Positions 1-8,002 of a stretch of 40,977 bases of DNA are shown piece by piece (the first letter of the stretch is position 1; each line of letters begins with the position of its first letter). Below the pieces are notes generated by a model. The model made no database searches and was not told the DNA's origin. It worked only from the letters and a program-made list of their open reading frames with translations. The DNA comes from an uncultured Lachnospiraceae bacterium (GTDB lineage: Bacteria > Bacillota > Clostridia > Lachnospirales > Lachnospiraceae). The position numbers were made by a program, and so were the translations under genes. The stretch lies in assembly GCA_947626715.1 (NCBI GenBank), contig CANQTG010000014.1, positions 1 through 40,977 on the forward strand. The letters are read 5' to 3'.

Positions 1-1252
1 CCGGCATATTGGTCGGGATCTCGATCACGTCCATCCCGTAGATATCGCGGAATTCCTTTTCCTCTGTCAGGGCGGTACCGGTCATGCCCGCCTTTTTCTC
101 AAATTTATTAAAGAAATTCTGGAACGTGATCGTCGCGAGCGTCTTGCTCTCGCGCTTTACCTTTACGTGCTCCTTCGCCTCGATCGCCTGATGGAGGCCG
201 TCGGAATAGCGCCTGCCCGGCATGATACGTCCCGTGAACTCATCGACGATCAGCACTTGGTCGTCCTTGACGACATAATCCTGATCCCGGAACATCAGAT
301 TATTCGCACGCAGCGCCAGTATGATATTGTGCTGGATCTCCAGATTGTCCGGGTCGGCCAGATTCTCGATCTGGAAAAAGCGCTCTACCTTCGCAACGCC
401 CTCCGCAGTCAGGTTTACGACCTTATCCTTTTCATTGACGATGAAATCGCCGCTCTCCTCCTGCTCGACGCCCATGATCGCGTCGATCTTGGACAGATCC
501 TCCATATCCGCGCCCCGCGTCATCTGCTTAGCCAGAATATCGCAGGCCTCGTACAGCTTTGTGGATTTCCCGCTCTGTCCCGAGATGATCAGCGGCGTAC
601 GCGCCTCGTCAATCAGGACGGAGTCTACCTCGTCGATGATTGCGTACCGCAGTTCGCGGAGCACGAGCTGCTCCTTATAGATGACCATATTGTCGCGCAG
701 ATAGTCAAACCCCAGTTCATTATTGGTGACATAGGTGATATCGCAGGCATAGGCTTCCCGTCTTTCCTCTGCCTTCATAGAGTTGAGCACGACCCCGACC
801 TTTAGGCCGAGAAATTCATGCACCTGACCCATCCACTCCGCGTCGCGCTTCGCCAGATAGTCGTTGACGGTCACGACATGCACGCCTCTTCCCTCTAACG
901 CGTTCAGATAAGCGGGCAGGGTCGCTACCAGCGTTTTTCCTTCGCCGGTCTTCATCTCCGCGATACGGCCCTGATGAAGGATGATTCCGCCGATCAGCTG
1001 CACGCGGAAATGCTCCATATTGAGAATGCGCCTCGCCGCCTCCCTGACTACGGCATACGCCTCGGGAAGGATATCGTCCAGCGTTTCCCCTTCGCCCAGG
1101 CGCGCCTTAAATTCTTTTGTTTTGTGCTGTAACGCTTCGTCCGAAAGCGCCTGCATGGCGGGACGCAGACCTTCGATCTTATCTACGATCGGCTCAATCC
1201 GCTTCAGCTCCCGCTCACTGTGCGTTCCGAACAGTTTCTGTACTATACTCAT
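1..1252 (-). CDS. secA: Protein translocase subunit SecA (N-terminal part, cut by window edge)
   Basis: ATPase motor of the Sec protein-export pathway, which pushes preproteins through SecYEG. About 417 codons are present; the rest lies beyond base 1. The reading frame starts [10 protein letters not shown] at 1252, eight bases after an AGGAG. The N-terminal alpha-helical segment is followed by MKTGEGKTL (Walker A, around residues 100-108), the [16 protein letters not shown] stretch, and [16 protein letters not shown] (Walker B/DEAD-like, around 205-220). The preprotein cross-linking region and the start of NBD2 ([10 protein letters not shown] near the window edge) are also visible. Motif order and spacing match housekeeping SecA, with no sign of a SecA2-type deletion in the visible part. 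It has its own promoter at 1294-1322 and is separated from the nitroreductase gene upstream by a terminator. Confidence 0.97.
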   Translation of the reverse strand, partial: MSIVQKLFGTHSERELKRIEPIVDKIEGLRPAMQALSDEALQHKTKEFKARLGEGETLDDILPEAYAVVREAARRILNMEHFRVQLIGGIILHQGRIAEMKTGEGKTLVATLPAYLNALEGRGVHVVTVNDYLAKRDAEWMGQVHEFLGLKVGVVLNSMKAEERREAYACDITYVTNNELGFDYLRDNMVIYKEQLVLRELRYAIIDEVDSVLIDEARTPLIISGQSGKSTKLYEACDILAKQMTRGADMEDLSKIDAIMGVEQEESGDFIVNEKDKVVNLTAEGVAKVERFFQIENLADPDNLEIQHNIILALRANNLMFRDQDYVVKDDQVLIVDEFTGRIMPGRRYSDGLHQAIEAKEHVKVKRESKTLATITFQNFFNKFEKKAGMTGTALTEEKEFRDIYGMDVIEIPTNMP

Positions 1253-1293
1253 ATCGCAATGACTCCTATGACCTTTCAAACGCTCCAAAGCCT

Positions 1294-1322
1294 ATCTTAA
1301 CAGATTTGTCCCGATAATTCAA
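1294..1322 (-). promoter_or_regulatory. Predicted sigma-A promoter of secA
   Basis: On the minus strand TTGAAT (1322-1317) is followed after 17 bases by TAAGAT (1299-1294). This would start transcription around 1287, about 35 bases before the secA start codon. Spacing is optimal and both hexamers are close to consensus. Confidence 0.7.
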
Positions 1323-1355
1323 CCTCTGCCTGCTATCCCGCGCCTTTCACAAAAT

Positions 1356-1400
1356 ATCCCCTGCCGCGGCCTCCGTTTCCCCGAAAGCGCGGCAGGGGAT
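1356..1400 (-). terminator. Intrinsic terminator after the TRAP/nitroreductase operon
   Basis: Perfect 13-base arms (ATCCCCTGCCGCG at 1356-1368 and its complement at 1388-1400) enclose a 19-base loop. On the minus strand the stem is followed by ATTTTGTG, and on the plus strand by CCTTTTC. It lies just downstream of the nitroreductase stop codon and upstream of the secA promoter, so it should end the TRAP operon transcript. Confidence 0.8.
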
Positions 1401-1431
1401 CCTTTTCTGAGCGTCCCGCTCCGGCCACAGC

Positions 1432-2004
1432 CTACAGATACCGGACGATCTCTTCTATCGCATATTTGGGCACATAATAATCGCCGTTTTCGTCACGCCA
1501 GTAATCCTTTTTCCCGTTCTCTAACGGCACCACTGTGCTCTTGTGGGCGGGATAGCCGAAGGCGATACCGGTATGCACCTGCAGATTCTCCGGCAGCTTC
1601 AGCCACTGCGCGGTCTTCGCGCGGTGCAGGGTGCCGATAATGCAGCTTCCCACGCCTTTGGCCCATGCCGCGGTCGTCATACCGGCAGCGGCGATCCCCA
1701 CATCGACATCGCTGCAGCCGGGCACCGAGGTATCCTGCAGAATAACCACATAGAACGTCGGCCTCTGTTCAGGGGACGGCGTCCCGGCCCCTTCCGGCAG
1801 GGCGGCCGCCCATCGCGTCCATTCGCACAGCCTCGCCACATCTTCCGGCCTTTGCGCCGCGACAAAGCGCAGGCTCTGGCGATTGGCCCCGCAGTTCGCA
1901 AGCCGCCCCGCCTCAAGAATATCCGCTATTACGTCCGCCGGTACGGGTTCCTGCGTAAAGGCGCGGAAAGTCCGCCGCGTAGCAAGCAGTTGCATGACAT
2001 CCAT
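1432..2004 (-). CDS. Nitroreductase family flavoprotein
   Basis: Predicted FMN-dependent NAD(P)H oxidoreductase of about 190 residues, the usual size for short nitroreductases. The family start is clear: MQLLATRRTFRAF gives the arginine-rich FMN phosphate-binding stretch, and LANCGANRQSLRF resembles the conserved P-S-x-x-N-x-Q-x-W-x-F segment. Near the C terminus, GVGSCIIGTL and GIAFGYPAHK are the typical second FMN-contacting region and the fold-closing glycine stretch. The ATG at 2004 is preferred over an in-frame GTG at 2019 because GGAGG sits eight bases before the ATG while the GTG lies inside that ribosome binding site. It starts 21 bases after dctQ ends, so it is probably the last gene of the TRAP operon. 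The substrate cannot be told from sequence; a reductase for an imported unsaturated or nitro-containing acid is only a guess. Confidence 0.85.
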   Translation of the reverse strand: MDVMQLLATRRTFRAFTQEPVPADVIADILEAGRLANCGANRQSLRFVAAQRPEDVARLCEWTRWAAALPEGAGTPSPEQRPTFYVVILQDTSVPGCSDVDVGIAAAGMTTAAWAKGVGSCIIGTLHRAKTAQWLKLPENLQVHTGIAFGYPAHKSTVVPLENGKKDYWRDENGDYYVPKYAIEEIVRYL

Positions 2005-2025
2005 TTCTCTTCCCTCCACGTTCCT

Positions 2026-2541
2026 TTATTTTTCCTCATTTCCGGTTTCCGGTTCGCCCTTAATGACCCGTCCGAACATCACGACCACATCGCGGACGCA
2101 ATAAATCAAAATGAGCAGCCCGCCCAGCACGATACTCGCATAAGCGATCTGGCGCGGCGCACGCAGCACCGCAGTCGGAGCCTGCGCCTTTCGGAACAGA
2201 TCCCACGCGTAATACAGGAATACGGAAAAGAATCCGACATTAAACAGCGCGACCAGCAGGTTAAGGATACGGATCGGCAGCCTGCCCTTAAACTTTTCCT
2301 GAAGGAGATCCACCTTAAAATGGGCCCCTTCGCGCATAATAAGCGCGCTCGTCAAAAAGATCATATAGGCCATCGCCCATTCTACGATCTCATCGGTCCA
2401 AGCCATCGTAAACGTAACGGGCGTAAAGCGCATAAAAACACGCAGCAGCAGAATAACGGCGATCAACGCGCAGCAGAATACCACAACGCCCCTGAGGATT
2501 TTTGCCACGATCTCGTCAAGCATTTTTAAATATTTCATCAT
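2026..2541 (-). CDS. dctQ: TRAP transporter small permease subunit (DctQ type)
   Basis: Small membrane subunit of a tripartite ATP-independent periplasmic-type transporter, which uses an ion gradient and an extracellular binding protein to import organic acids. The 171-residue protein has four predicted membrane helices (about 14-36, 50-68, 90-110 and 133-152). It carries the typical DctQ features: TMAWTDEIVEWAMAYMIFL in helix 2, and REGAHFKVDLL, matching the conserved R-x-x-x-H-x-x-V-D motif. The start follows AGGAGG by seven bases. It lies 12 bases after dctM and before the nitroreductase. Having the small subunit downstream of the large one is unusual, since the common order is P-Q-M. Confidence 0.93.
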   Translation of the reverse strand: MMKYLKMLDEIVAKILRGVVVFCCALIAVILLLRVFMRFTPVTFTMAWTDEIVEWAMAYMIFLTSALIMREGAHFKVDLLQEKFKGRLPIRILNLLVALFNVGFFSVFLYYAWDLFRKAQAPTAVLRAPRQIAYASIVLGGLLILIYCVRDVVVMFGRVIKGEPETGNEEK

Positions 2542-2553
2542 CTCAGCGCCTCC

Positions 2554-3837
2554 TTACACCAGAATGGACGGCAGGAACGTGCATATCGGCTCGATAAACG
2601 CGCACATCAAAAGCACGAGCAGGATACCGATCACATAGGGGATAACCTCTTTGGCCAGCTTCAGCATTGGTACGTCCGTAACGGAAGCCACCGCATACAG
2701 GCTCATGCCGACAGGAGGGGTAAGCAGGCCGATCATAGAGGCCAGCACCATGACCACGCCAAACTGCAGCTGGCTCACGCCCATCTGCGCTACGATCGGT
2801 AAAAAGATCGGCGCTACGATAAGGATAACGGCCGTCCCTTCCAGAAACATCCCCAATACGATCAGGATAAAGATGATCAGCAGCATCAGGACGATCGAAT
2901 TATTGGATATGGAAAGCATTCCCTCGATCACCTGATTGGGCACGCGCTGGTGTGTCATAAAATAAGCTAGGAAATTGGCGATCGAGATAATGAACAGCGT
3001 CTTGCAGCTCGTCACAACGCTGTCGTAAACGATTTTATACAGATCCTTCAGCTTGACCTCCTTATAAACAAAGCAGGATATGATCAGCGCATAAAAGCAG
3101 GCGATGATAGAAGCCTCGGTAGCGGTAAACAGGCCGCTCCAGATCCCGCCGACAATGATGACGACCGTCATCAGGCTCGGGATCGCCTTGACAAAATAAT
3201 TCCAGCGCACCTTCATAGGCATACGCGGTTCGATCGGGTATTTCTTTTTTACGCTGACATAATAGACCCATACGGCCATAGCGATCGCCATCATAAAGCC
3301 CGGAATAAAGCCGGCCGCAAACAACTGGCTGACCGACGTTTCCGCCGCGCAGCTCGAGTATACGACAAATGCGATCGAAGGCGGAATGACCGGCCCGATC
3401 GTCGAGGAACCGGCGGTAATGCCCGCGCTGAACTCATGCGGGAACCCCGCGTCATCCATCGCCTTCATCTCAATCATGCCCAGTCCGGCCGCATCCGCCA
3501 CCGCCGCGCCGGACATGCCCGAGAAGATAACGGACGAAACGATATTCACCTGTGCAAGGCCGCCCGGCCAATGTCCGACGCAGGCTTTTGCAAAATTAAA
3601 GATACGGTCGGTGATCCCGCCGGTATTCATCAGATTGCCGGCGAGGATAAAGAACGGGATCGCCAGCATGGTAAAGCTGGTAGTGCCATTGTAGATACGC
3701 TGCGCCATAACAGCCATGATATCGCTGTAGCCCAGACCGGCGAACATTCCGGCCGCCGTGCCTCCCATCGCGGAGCATACCGGCACGCCTAACAGCATAA
3801 GGCCGATCAGCACAACGCAAGTGATCAATGCGATCAT
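2554..3837 (-). CDS. dctM: TRAP transporter large permease subunit (DctM type)
   Basis: Large transport subunit of the TRAP system, 427 residues, the standard family length, with about twelve membrane segments. Recognisable features are GVPVCSAMGGTAAGMFAG near the N terminus and SGMSGAAVADAAGLGMIEM around residue 110. ITAGSSTIGPVIPPSIAFV around residue 140 is the hallmark DctM loop, and LLTPPVGMSLYA near the C terminus is the second re-entrant-loop signature. AGGAGG lies nine bases before the ATG. It follows dctP after a 119-base gap that contains two hairpins, and is followed closely by dctQ. With the binding protein it forms a complete transporter, likely sodium-coupled by analogy with characterised family members. 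Confidence 0.95.
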   Translation of the reverse strand: MIALITCVVLIGLMLLGVPVCSAMGGTAAGMFAGLGYSDIMAVMAQRIYNGTTSFTMLAIPFFILAGNLMNTGGITDRIFNFAKACVGHWPGGLAQVNIVSSVIFSGMSGAAVADAAGLGMIEMKAMDDAGFPHEFSAGITAGSSTIGPVIPPSIAFVVYSSCAAETSVSQLFAAGFIPGFMMAIAMAVWVYYVSVKKKYPIEPRMPMKVRWNYFVKAIPSLMTVVIIVGGIWSGLFTATEASIIACFYALIISCFVYKEVKLKDLYKIVYDSVVTSCKTLFIISIANFLAYFMTHQRVPNQVIEGMLSISNNSIVLMLLIIFILIVLGMFLEGTAVILIVAPIFLPIVAQMGVSQLQFGVVMVLASMIGLLTPPVGMSLYAVASVTDVPMLKLAKEVIPYVIGILLVLLMCAFIEPICTFLPSILV

Positions 3838-3866
3838 AGATTTATTCCTCCTGCATAATTAAGAAA

Positions 3867-3941
3867 GGCAGCATCCCCCGCGTCTTTTAAGGAGCCGGTG
3901 GATGCTGCCGCTCAGTTCTCTGTTACGGATCCGCTCCGTAA
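3867..3941 (-). promoter_or_regulatory. Two intercistronic hairpins between dctP and dctM
   Basis: The first hairpin has perfect 10-base arms (GGCAGCATCC at 3867-3876 and its complement at 3900-3909). On the minus strand it is followed by TTTCTTAATT, so it may be a partial terminator. A second, smaller hairpin (TTACGGA, five-base loop, complement) spans 3923-3941, right after the dctP stop codon. Such structures after a binding-protein gene commonly stabilise the upstream message and reduce read-through, giving more binding protein than permease; that role here is inferred. Confidence 0.6.
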
Positions 3942-3956
3942 GAGGGCCGCATTCCC

Positions 3957-5087
3957 TTACTTACGCGCGTTCTCAACGATTTCCATCATTTTGTCAAACA
4001 TTTCCTGCGTAACGTCAGGGATCTCCAGCATCTTAGCGTAAGCGGAATCCATCTGCGCACGGAACTCATTGATATCGACGTCGATCACTTCCATGCCCTC
4101 TTCCTTCAGCTTCTCGATATATTCCGCCTCGGATTCCTGAACCTCTTTCCGCATGGAAGCGGACGCTTCCGCGGAAGCCTTCTCGATCGCCTCCTGCTGA
4201 GCCGGCGTTAAGCTTTCCCAGAACGTATTATTGATAATCAGGTTCATGGATTCCCACTCATGGCGCGTAAGGCTTAAATAATGCTGCTCGCACTCCCACA
4301 GGGAATTGTTGTAGATCGTAGAGATCGGATTTTCCTGACCGTCAACCGTCTTCTGCTTGAGCGCGCTGATCAGCTCGTTAAACGTAACCTGCGTAACGTC
4401 CGCGCCGAGCGCCTCCATACAATAGATAAGCTGATTCTCCTGCGGCGTGCGGATCTTCAGGCCCTTAACGTCTTCGGGATGCTTTACCGGAACCTTAGAA
4501 TTGGTCAGGCTGCGGAATCCATACTCCCAGCTTCCTACGTTGTGCAGGCCCTTCGATTCCAGCGTGCCGTCGTTTACCCAGTCTTTAAATTCCCCGTCAA
4601 CGACAGCGTATGCATGTTCATAGCTGTCATACAGATAAGGCATGGGAACCAAATGATAGCGGGGATCGTAATCCCCGAGAGTCGCTTCGCAGACAAGGCA
4701 GGCTTCGATCGCGCCGATAGAGACCTGCTCCGCCATCTCGGGAGCGTTCCCAAACTCAGAGTTGTTATGTACCTCTACCGTAACGGAACCGCCGGAATAC
4801 TGATTCGCCAGATCCGCGAACAAAAGCGACGCATTCTGGCCGGGCTCCCCGTCAGCGTTGAAATTGCCCAGACGGATCGTTACCGCGGGATCGCTCGAAG
4901 CGGCCGCCTCTTCGGTCTCGCCGCTCTCCTGCGCCGCAGGCGCGGCCTCCTCCTTACTGCCCTCCGACGCTTCTGCCGCCGGTTCCGCCGCCGCGCCGGT
5001 ATCCGTACTGCTGATCGTCTTGCCGCAGCCGCTCAGCATAGACGCCGTCATGGCCAGAACCAGAGCTACTGAAAACAGCTTTTTCAT
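3957..5087 (-). CDS. dctP: TRAP transporter substrate-binding lipoprotein (DctP type)
   Basis: Extracellular solute-binding protein of the TRAP system, about 376 residues. The N terminus MKKLFSVALVLAMTASMLSGC is a lipoprotein signal with lipobox LSGC, followed by a long Ala/Glu/Ser-rich linker (residues about 30-70) that would span the cell wall. The folded part starts near VTIRLGNFNADG. It contains KVPVKHPEDVKGLKIRTPQ, whose GLKIRTPQ arginine is the conserved carboxylate-binding residue of DctP proteins, and then DVTQVTFNELISALKQKTVDGQ-type sequence. The ATG at 5087 is preferred over one three codons upstream because AGGAGG is 11 bases from the former and only two from the latter. As first gene of the operon, with a candidate operator at 5122-5150, it sets the specificity for an organic acid, but sequence does not say which. 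Confidence 0.93.
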   Translation of the reverse strand: MKKLFSVALVLAMTASMLSGCGKTISSTDTGAAAEPAAEASEGSKEEAAPAAQESGETEEAAASSDPAVTIRLGNFNADGEPGQNASLLFADLANQYSGGSVTVEVHNNSEFGNAPEMAEQVSIGAIEACLVCEATLGDYDPRYHLVPMPYLYDSYEHAYAVVDGEFKDWVNDGTLESKGLHNVGSWEYGFRSLTNSKVPVKHPEDVKGLKIRTPQENQLIYCMEALGADVTQVTFNELISALKQKTVDGQENPISTIYNNSLWECEQHYLSLTRHEWESMNLIINNTFWESLTPAQQEAIEKASAEASASMRKEVQESEAEYIEKLKEEGMEVIDVDINEFRAQMDSAYAKMLEIPDVTQEMFDKMMEIVENARK

Positions 5088-5121
5088 TGTAACCATCTCC
5101 TCCTTATAAAGTATATTTTTT

Positions 5122-5150
5122 GTTCCGGATCCTCAGCTCAGATCCGAAAC
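5122..5150. promoter_or_regulatory. Inverted repeat, candidate operator or leader hairpin upstream of dctP
   Basis: GTTCCGGATC (5122-5131) and GATCCGAAAC (5141-5150) are inverted copies with nine of ten bases matching and a 9-base spacer. The repeat lies between the TRAP operon and the divergent CoA-transferase gene, about 35 bases before dctP. A weak minus-strand -35 (TTGAAC at 5157-5152) abuts it, with a poor -10 match (GAGGAT) inside it. A DNA-binding dimer site or an RNA hairpin in the leader would both fit. Confidence 0.45.
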
Positions 5151-5224
5151 TGTTCAATTTATTACACCATCTCCCCCCCCGATTTTGTCAAGGCCTCCGG
5201 CCTCCCCAAACGGCCCTTTTTTCC

Positions 5225-5253
5225 TTGACCTTTCCTTCTTCAAGTGCTATCAT
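5225..5253 (+). promoter_or_regulatory. Predicted promoter of the CoA-transferase gene
   Basis: TTGACC (5225-5230), 17 bases, TATCAT (5248-5253). Transcription would start near 5260, about 20 bases before the start codon at 5279, leaving room for the AGGAGG at 5265-5270. Confidence 0.7.
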
Positions 5254-5278
5254 TTTGACAAACAGGAGGAATACGAAA

Positions 5279-6619
5279 ATGGACTATACGCAGGAATACA
5301 AACAAAAGCTGGTTTCCGCGGACGAGGCGGTAAAGCTGATCAAATCCGGCGACTGGGTGGACTACGGCTGGTGCGTGAATACCGTCGACGCCTTAGACCG
5401 CGCGCTCGCAAAGCGCACGGACGAGCTGACGGACGTTAAGCTGCGCGGCGGGATCCTCTTAAAACCGCTGGCAGTCTTTGAGCGGGAGGACGCTGGAGAA
5501 CATTTTATCTGGAATTCTTGGCATATGTCGGGGATCGAGCGGAAAATGATCGCGCGCGGCTGCGCTTATTACGCGCCGATCCGCTATTCCGAGCTGCCGC
5601 GTTATTACCGCGACCTGCCCTGTCCCGACGACGTAGCGATGTTCCAAGTCGCCCCGATGGACGCGCACGGCTATTTCAACTTCGGCCCCAGCGCTTCCCA
5701 CCTCGGAGCGATGTGCCAGACCGCGAAGCATATCGTTGTAGAGGTCAATGAAAACATGCCCCGCTGCCTCGGCGGTACGGAGTGCGGCGTACATATCTCC
5801 GACGTCACGTATATCGTGGAGGGCGGCAATCCCCCGATCGGCGAGATGGGCGCGGGCGGCCCGGCTACGGAGGTCGATAAGGCGGTCGCTAAGCTCATCG
5901 TGGAAGAGATCCCCAACGGCGCCTGCCTGCAGCTCGGGATCGGCGGAATGCCTAACGCCGTCGGCTCCCTGATTGCGGAGTCGGATCTAAAGGATCTGGG
6001 CGTGCATACCGAAATGTACGTCGACGCCTTCGTCGATATCGCGCGGGCTGGGAAGATCAACGGCTCCCGCAAAAATCTCGACCGGGGCCGTCAGACCTAT
6101 GCCTTTGGCGCGGGTACGAAAAAAATGTACGATTATATGGACGACAATCCCGAGATGATGAGCGCGCCGGTCGATTATACGAACGATATCCGCTCCATCA
6201 GCGCGCTGGATCATTTTATCTCCATTAACAACGCCGTGGATATCGACCTGTTCGGACAGGTCAACGCGGAATCGGCCGGTATCAAGCATATCAGCGGCGC
6301 GGGCGGACAGCTTGATTTTGTGCTCGGCGCTTACCTTTCCAAAGGAGGCAAGAGCTTTATCTGCCTTTCCTCTACCTTTAAGGCAAAGGACGGCTCCTTA
6401 CAGTCCCGTATCCGGCCGACTCTGGCGGACGGCTCGATCGTCACCGACACGCGGGCCAATGTCCATTTTGTCGTGACCGAATACGGCAAGGTCAATCTCA
6501 AGGGGCTTTCCACTTGGCAGAAGGCCGAAGCGCTGATCTCCATCGCGCATCCCGACTTCCGGGACGATCTGATCAAAGAGGCGGAAAACATGCACATCTG
6601 GAGAAATTCAAACCGATAA
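5279..6619 (+). CDS. Acetyl-CoA hydrolase/transferase family protein, butyryl-CoA:acetate or 4-hydroxybutyrate CoA-transferase type
   Basis: Predicted CoA-transferase of 446 residues that moves CoA between acyl-CoA and a free carboxylate such as acetate. The start [20 protein letters not shown] resembles the N terminus of the gut butyrate-forming enzymes. Signature positions are [13 protein letters not shown] (about 218-229), GVHTEMYVD with Glu245 at the position of the catalytic glutamate of the 4-hydroxybutyrate CoA-transferase group, [10 protein letters not shown] (about 324-332) and [20 protein letters not shown] (about 337-356). The ATG at 5279 follows AGGAGG by eight bases; the frame is open further upstream but without a ribosome site. 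It is divergent from the TRAP operon, which suggests joint use of an imported carboxylic acid, and it ends before a terminator at 6647-6684. Assignment to butyryl-CoA:acetate rather than another short-chain acid is likely but unproven. Confidence 0.88.
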   Translation: MDYTQEYKQKLVSADEAVKLIKSGDWVDYGWCVNTVDALDRALAKRTDELTDVKLRGGILLKPLAVFEREDAGEHFIWNSWHMSGIERKMIARGCAYYAPIRYSELPRYYRDLPCPDDVAMFQVAPMDAHGYFNFGPSASHLGAMCQTAKHIVVEVNENMPRCLGGTECGVHISDVTYIVEGGNPPIGEMGAGGPATEVDKAVAKLIVEEIPNGACLQLGIGGMPNAVGSLIAESDLKDLGVHTEMYVDAFVDIARAGKINGSRKNLDRGRQTYAFGAGTKKMYDYMDDNPEMMSAPVDYTNDIRSISALDHFISINNAVDIDLFGQVNAESAGIKHISGAGGQLDFVLGAYLSKGGKSFICLSSTFKAKDGSLQSRIRPTLADGSIVTDTRANVHFVVTEYGKVNLKGLSTWQKAEALISIAHPDFRDDLIKEAENMHIWRNSNR

Positions 6620-6646
6620 GGTATATCTTATGCAGGGCTGACGATA

Positions 6647-6684
6647 AGAGCGGACGGAGGATCCTTCAATCCCCCGTCCGCTCT
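6647..6684. terminator. Bidirectional terminator-like hairpin between converging genes
   Basis: The arms at 6647-6660 and 6671-6684 match at 13 of 14 positions (AGAGCGGACGG is the perfect part) around a 10-base loop. It follows the CoA-transferase stop codon and contains the stop codon of the converging LuxR-type gene (6666-6668) in its loop. The following T-tracts are short on both sides, so efficiency is uncertain. Confidence 0.6.
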
Positions 6685-7295
6685 TTGAGATATGCCGCCA
6701 ATTCTTCTCTTTTTCGGATCTTCGTCTTTTCAAAGATATTGGACATATGTTTTTTCACGGTCGCCTCGGAGATAAACAGCTTATCCGCGATCTCCGCGTT
6801 GGAAGCGCCCGCGCAGACCAATACGGCGATCTCCGCTTCCCGCCTTGTCAGTCCGGCCGCAAGGCAGTCCGCCGGATCGATCTCTTCCCTGTAAAGGGCT
6901 TCCTCCTTATCGCCTCCCCGCTCCTTTCCTCCCGCCGGTATCTCGTCCTCCCGTCCAAGTATCAGCCTTACGCAGAGCGCGTACAGCATTGGGCGAAAGC
7001 AGAGGGCGATATCCTGCAGAAGCCCCTCGTACCCCTTTTCATCGGACAGTCTGGCAAACAGCAGAAGGAAGGTCTGCAGCAGGGCCGCATCCACGGCCTT
7101 TCTCCCGCAGGCGCTCACAAATTCTTCCCTGCCCATGCCCCTGCGCCAGAGCGGCATTGTCAAAAGCGCCGTGCCCGCCAGCAGCGCGGCGATATCGCGC
7201 AGCCGCAAAAGCCTTCGCAGATCAAATTCCAGCGCGAACGCCATCAGCAGCAGATACAAAAGCAGGAATACGGCTGTCTGTACTCGTTTCCTCAT
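6666..7295 (-). CDS. Membrane-anchored LuxR-type regulator with MotA/ExbB-like N-terminal part
   Basis: A 209-residue predicted transcription regulator. Residues 149-205 form a LuxR/GerE helix-turn-helix: LTRREAEIAVLVCAGASNAE, then ISEATVKKHMSNIFEKT. The N-terminal 115 residues hold about four hydrophobic segments (8-22, 34-50, 68-84, 95-113) and no receiver domain. Stretches such as RDIAALLAGTALLTMP, AALLQTFLLLFARLS and PMLYALCVRLIL follow the pattern of MotA/TolQ/ExbB proteins, and the neighbouring gene (7311-7895) shows that pattern more clearly. It begins 15 bases after that gene ends, so the two are almost certainly co-transcribed. I infer a one-component regulator held in the membrane, perhaps controlled by its partner; the target genes are unknown. 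The DNA-binding assignment is firm, the MotA likeness is by eye. Confidence 0.8.
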   Translation of the reverse strand: MRKRVQTAVFLLLYLLLMAFALEFDLRRLLRLRDIAALLAGTALLTMPLWRRGMGREEFVSACGRKAVDAALLQTFLLLFARLSDEKGYEGLLQDIALCFRPMLYALCVRLILGREDEIPAGGKERGGDKEEALYREEIDPADCLAAGLTRREAEIAVLVCAGASNAEIADKLFISEATVKKHMSNIFEKTKIRKREELAAYLKERTGD

Positions 7296-7310
7296 AATCG
7301 CTACCCGCCC

Positions 7311-7895
7311 CTACTCGCTATCGCCCCGCGCAGCCTGTCCCTGCGGCTCTTCCTCCCGCGTCCTTATATCCGCCGTTTCTTCGTACAGGCGCAGCAACCT
7401 TTCCTGCCGCTCCTCCCATTCCTCGCGCCGCAGTCTGCGCCGCGTTTCCAGCTTCAGCCTAAGCCGCGACTGTGCAGGCAGAAGCAGCAGGGAAAGCGCC
7501 TGCGCATACAGATTGGTCAGAACCGCTACAGCCAGCATGGGCCCCAGCTTTGAGGGCGTCGTGAACCATACCATTAGGATCGGCACCGTCTCAAAGAGTA
7601 AAAAGAAAAAGCCGCTGCAGACCGAAGCCTTACGGAGCAGGCAGACCGCTTCCAGAGCGCGCCGCAGCTCCTCCTCGCTTCCCTCGCGCTTTTCCGTCCC
7701 CAGCAGGCGCAGCGCATTGATAAGATCCTTCTGCAGGCCGCTGCCGATCAAGATCGTCAGATCAAAGAGCAGGAGCTGTAACAGGCTCGGCGCGTCGATC
7801 AGCGCCACGAGCACGTGCCTCCAATCCGGCGTCCAAGTGAACATGATCCCAACGCTCACGACCAGCAAAGCAATTACGGAAATCAGGTGCAGCAT
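7311..7895 (-). CDS. MotA/TolQ/ExbB-like membrane protein
   Basis: A 194-residue protein with four predicted membrane helices (about 3-22, 33-55, 92-112 and 117-140) and a long charged, arginine/glutamate-rich cytoplasmic tail (145-194). The helix arrangement and the stretches LIDAPSLLQLLLFDLTILIG (compare F-I-D-x-P-S-L in MotA), SEEELRRALEAVCLLRKAS, and KLGPMLAVAVLTNLYAQALS (compare the G-x-x-x-A-x-A-L-L-T-x-L-Y-G segment) point to the MotA proton-channel superfamily. No MotB, flagellar or TonB gene is in the window, so it is probably not a flagellar stator. AGGAGG lies eight bases before the ATG. It is first of a two-gene unit with the LuxR-type membrane regulator, which hints at signalling rather than motility. 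Confidence 0.65.
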   Translation of the reverse strand: MLHLISVIALLVVSVGIMFTWTPDWRHVLVALIDAPSLLQLLLFDLTILIGSGLQKDLINALRLLGTEKREGSEEELRRALEAVCLLRKASVCSGFFFLLFETVPILMVWFTTPSKLGPMLAVAVLTNLYAQALSLLLLPAQSRLRLKLETRRRLRREEWEERQERLLRLYEETADIRTREEEPQGQAARGDSE

Positions 7896-8002
7896 AATCC
7901 ATACCTCCTTTTTATAGAACCTTCGTTTTCTGCTGAGGTCATCTTATCATGCCCGCGCCGTTTTCTCCATACTCCCCGCGGTCGTATTTTAGTCGTAATC
8001 TC

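Noticed and set aside
1543-2529. 328-codon plus-strand open frame
   Set aside because: It lies antisense to the nitroreductase and dctQ, spans their gap, has no ribosome site and reads as low-complexity Arg/His/Gln/Pro sequence typical of G+C-rich shadow frames.
5120-5278. Upstream extension of the CoA-transferase frame
   Set aside because: It covers the promoter and the inverted repeat; family alignment starts at MDYTQEY with a good ribosome site.
7311-7895. Flagellar stator MotA
   Set aside because: No MotB or flagellar genes are nearby, the cytoplasmic loop is short, and the partner is a DNA-binding protein; only superfamily likeness is claimed.
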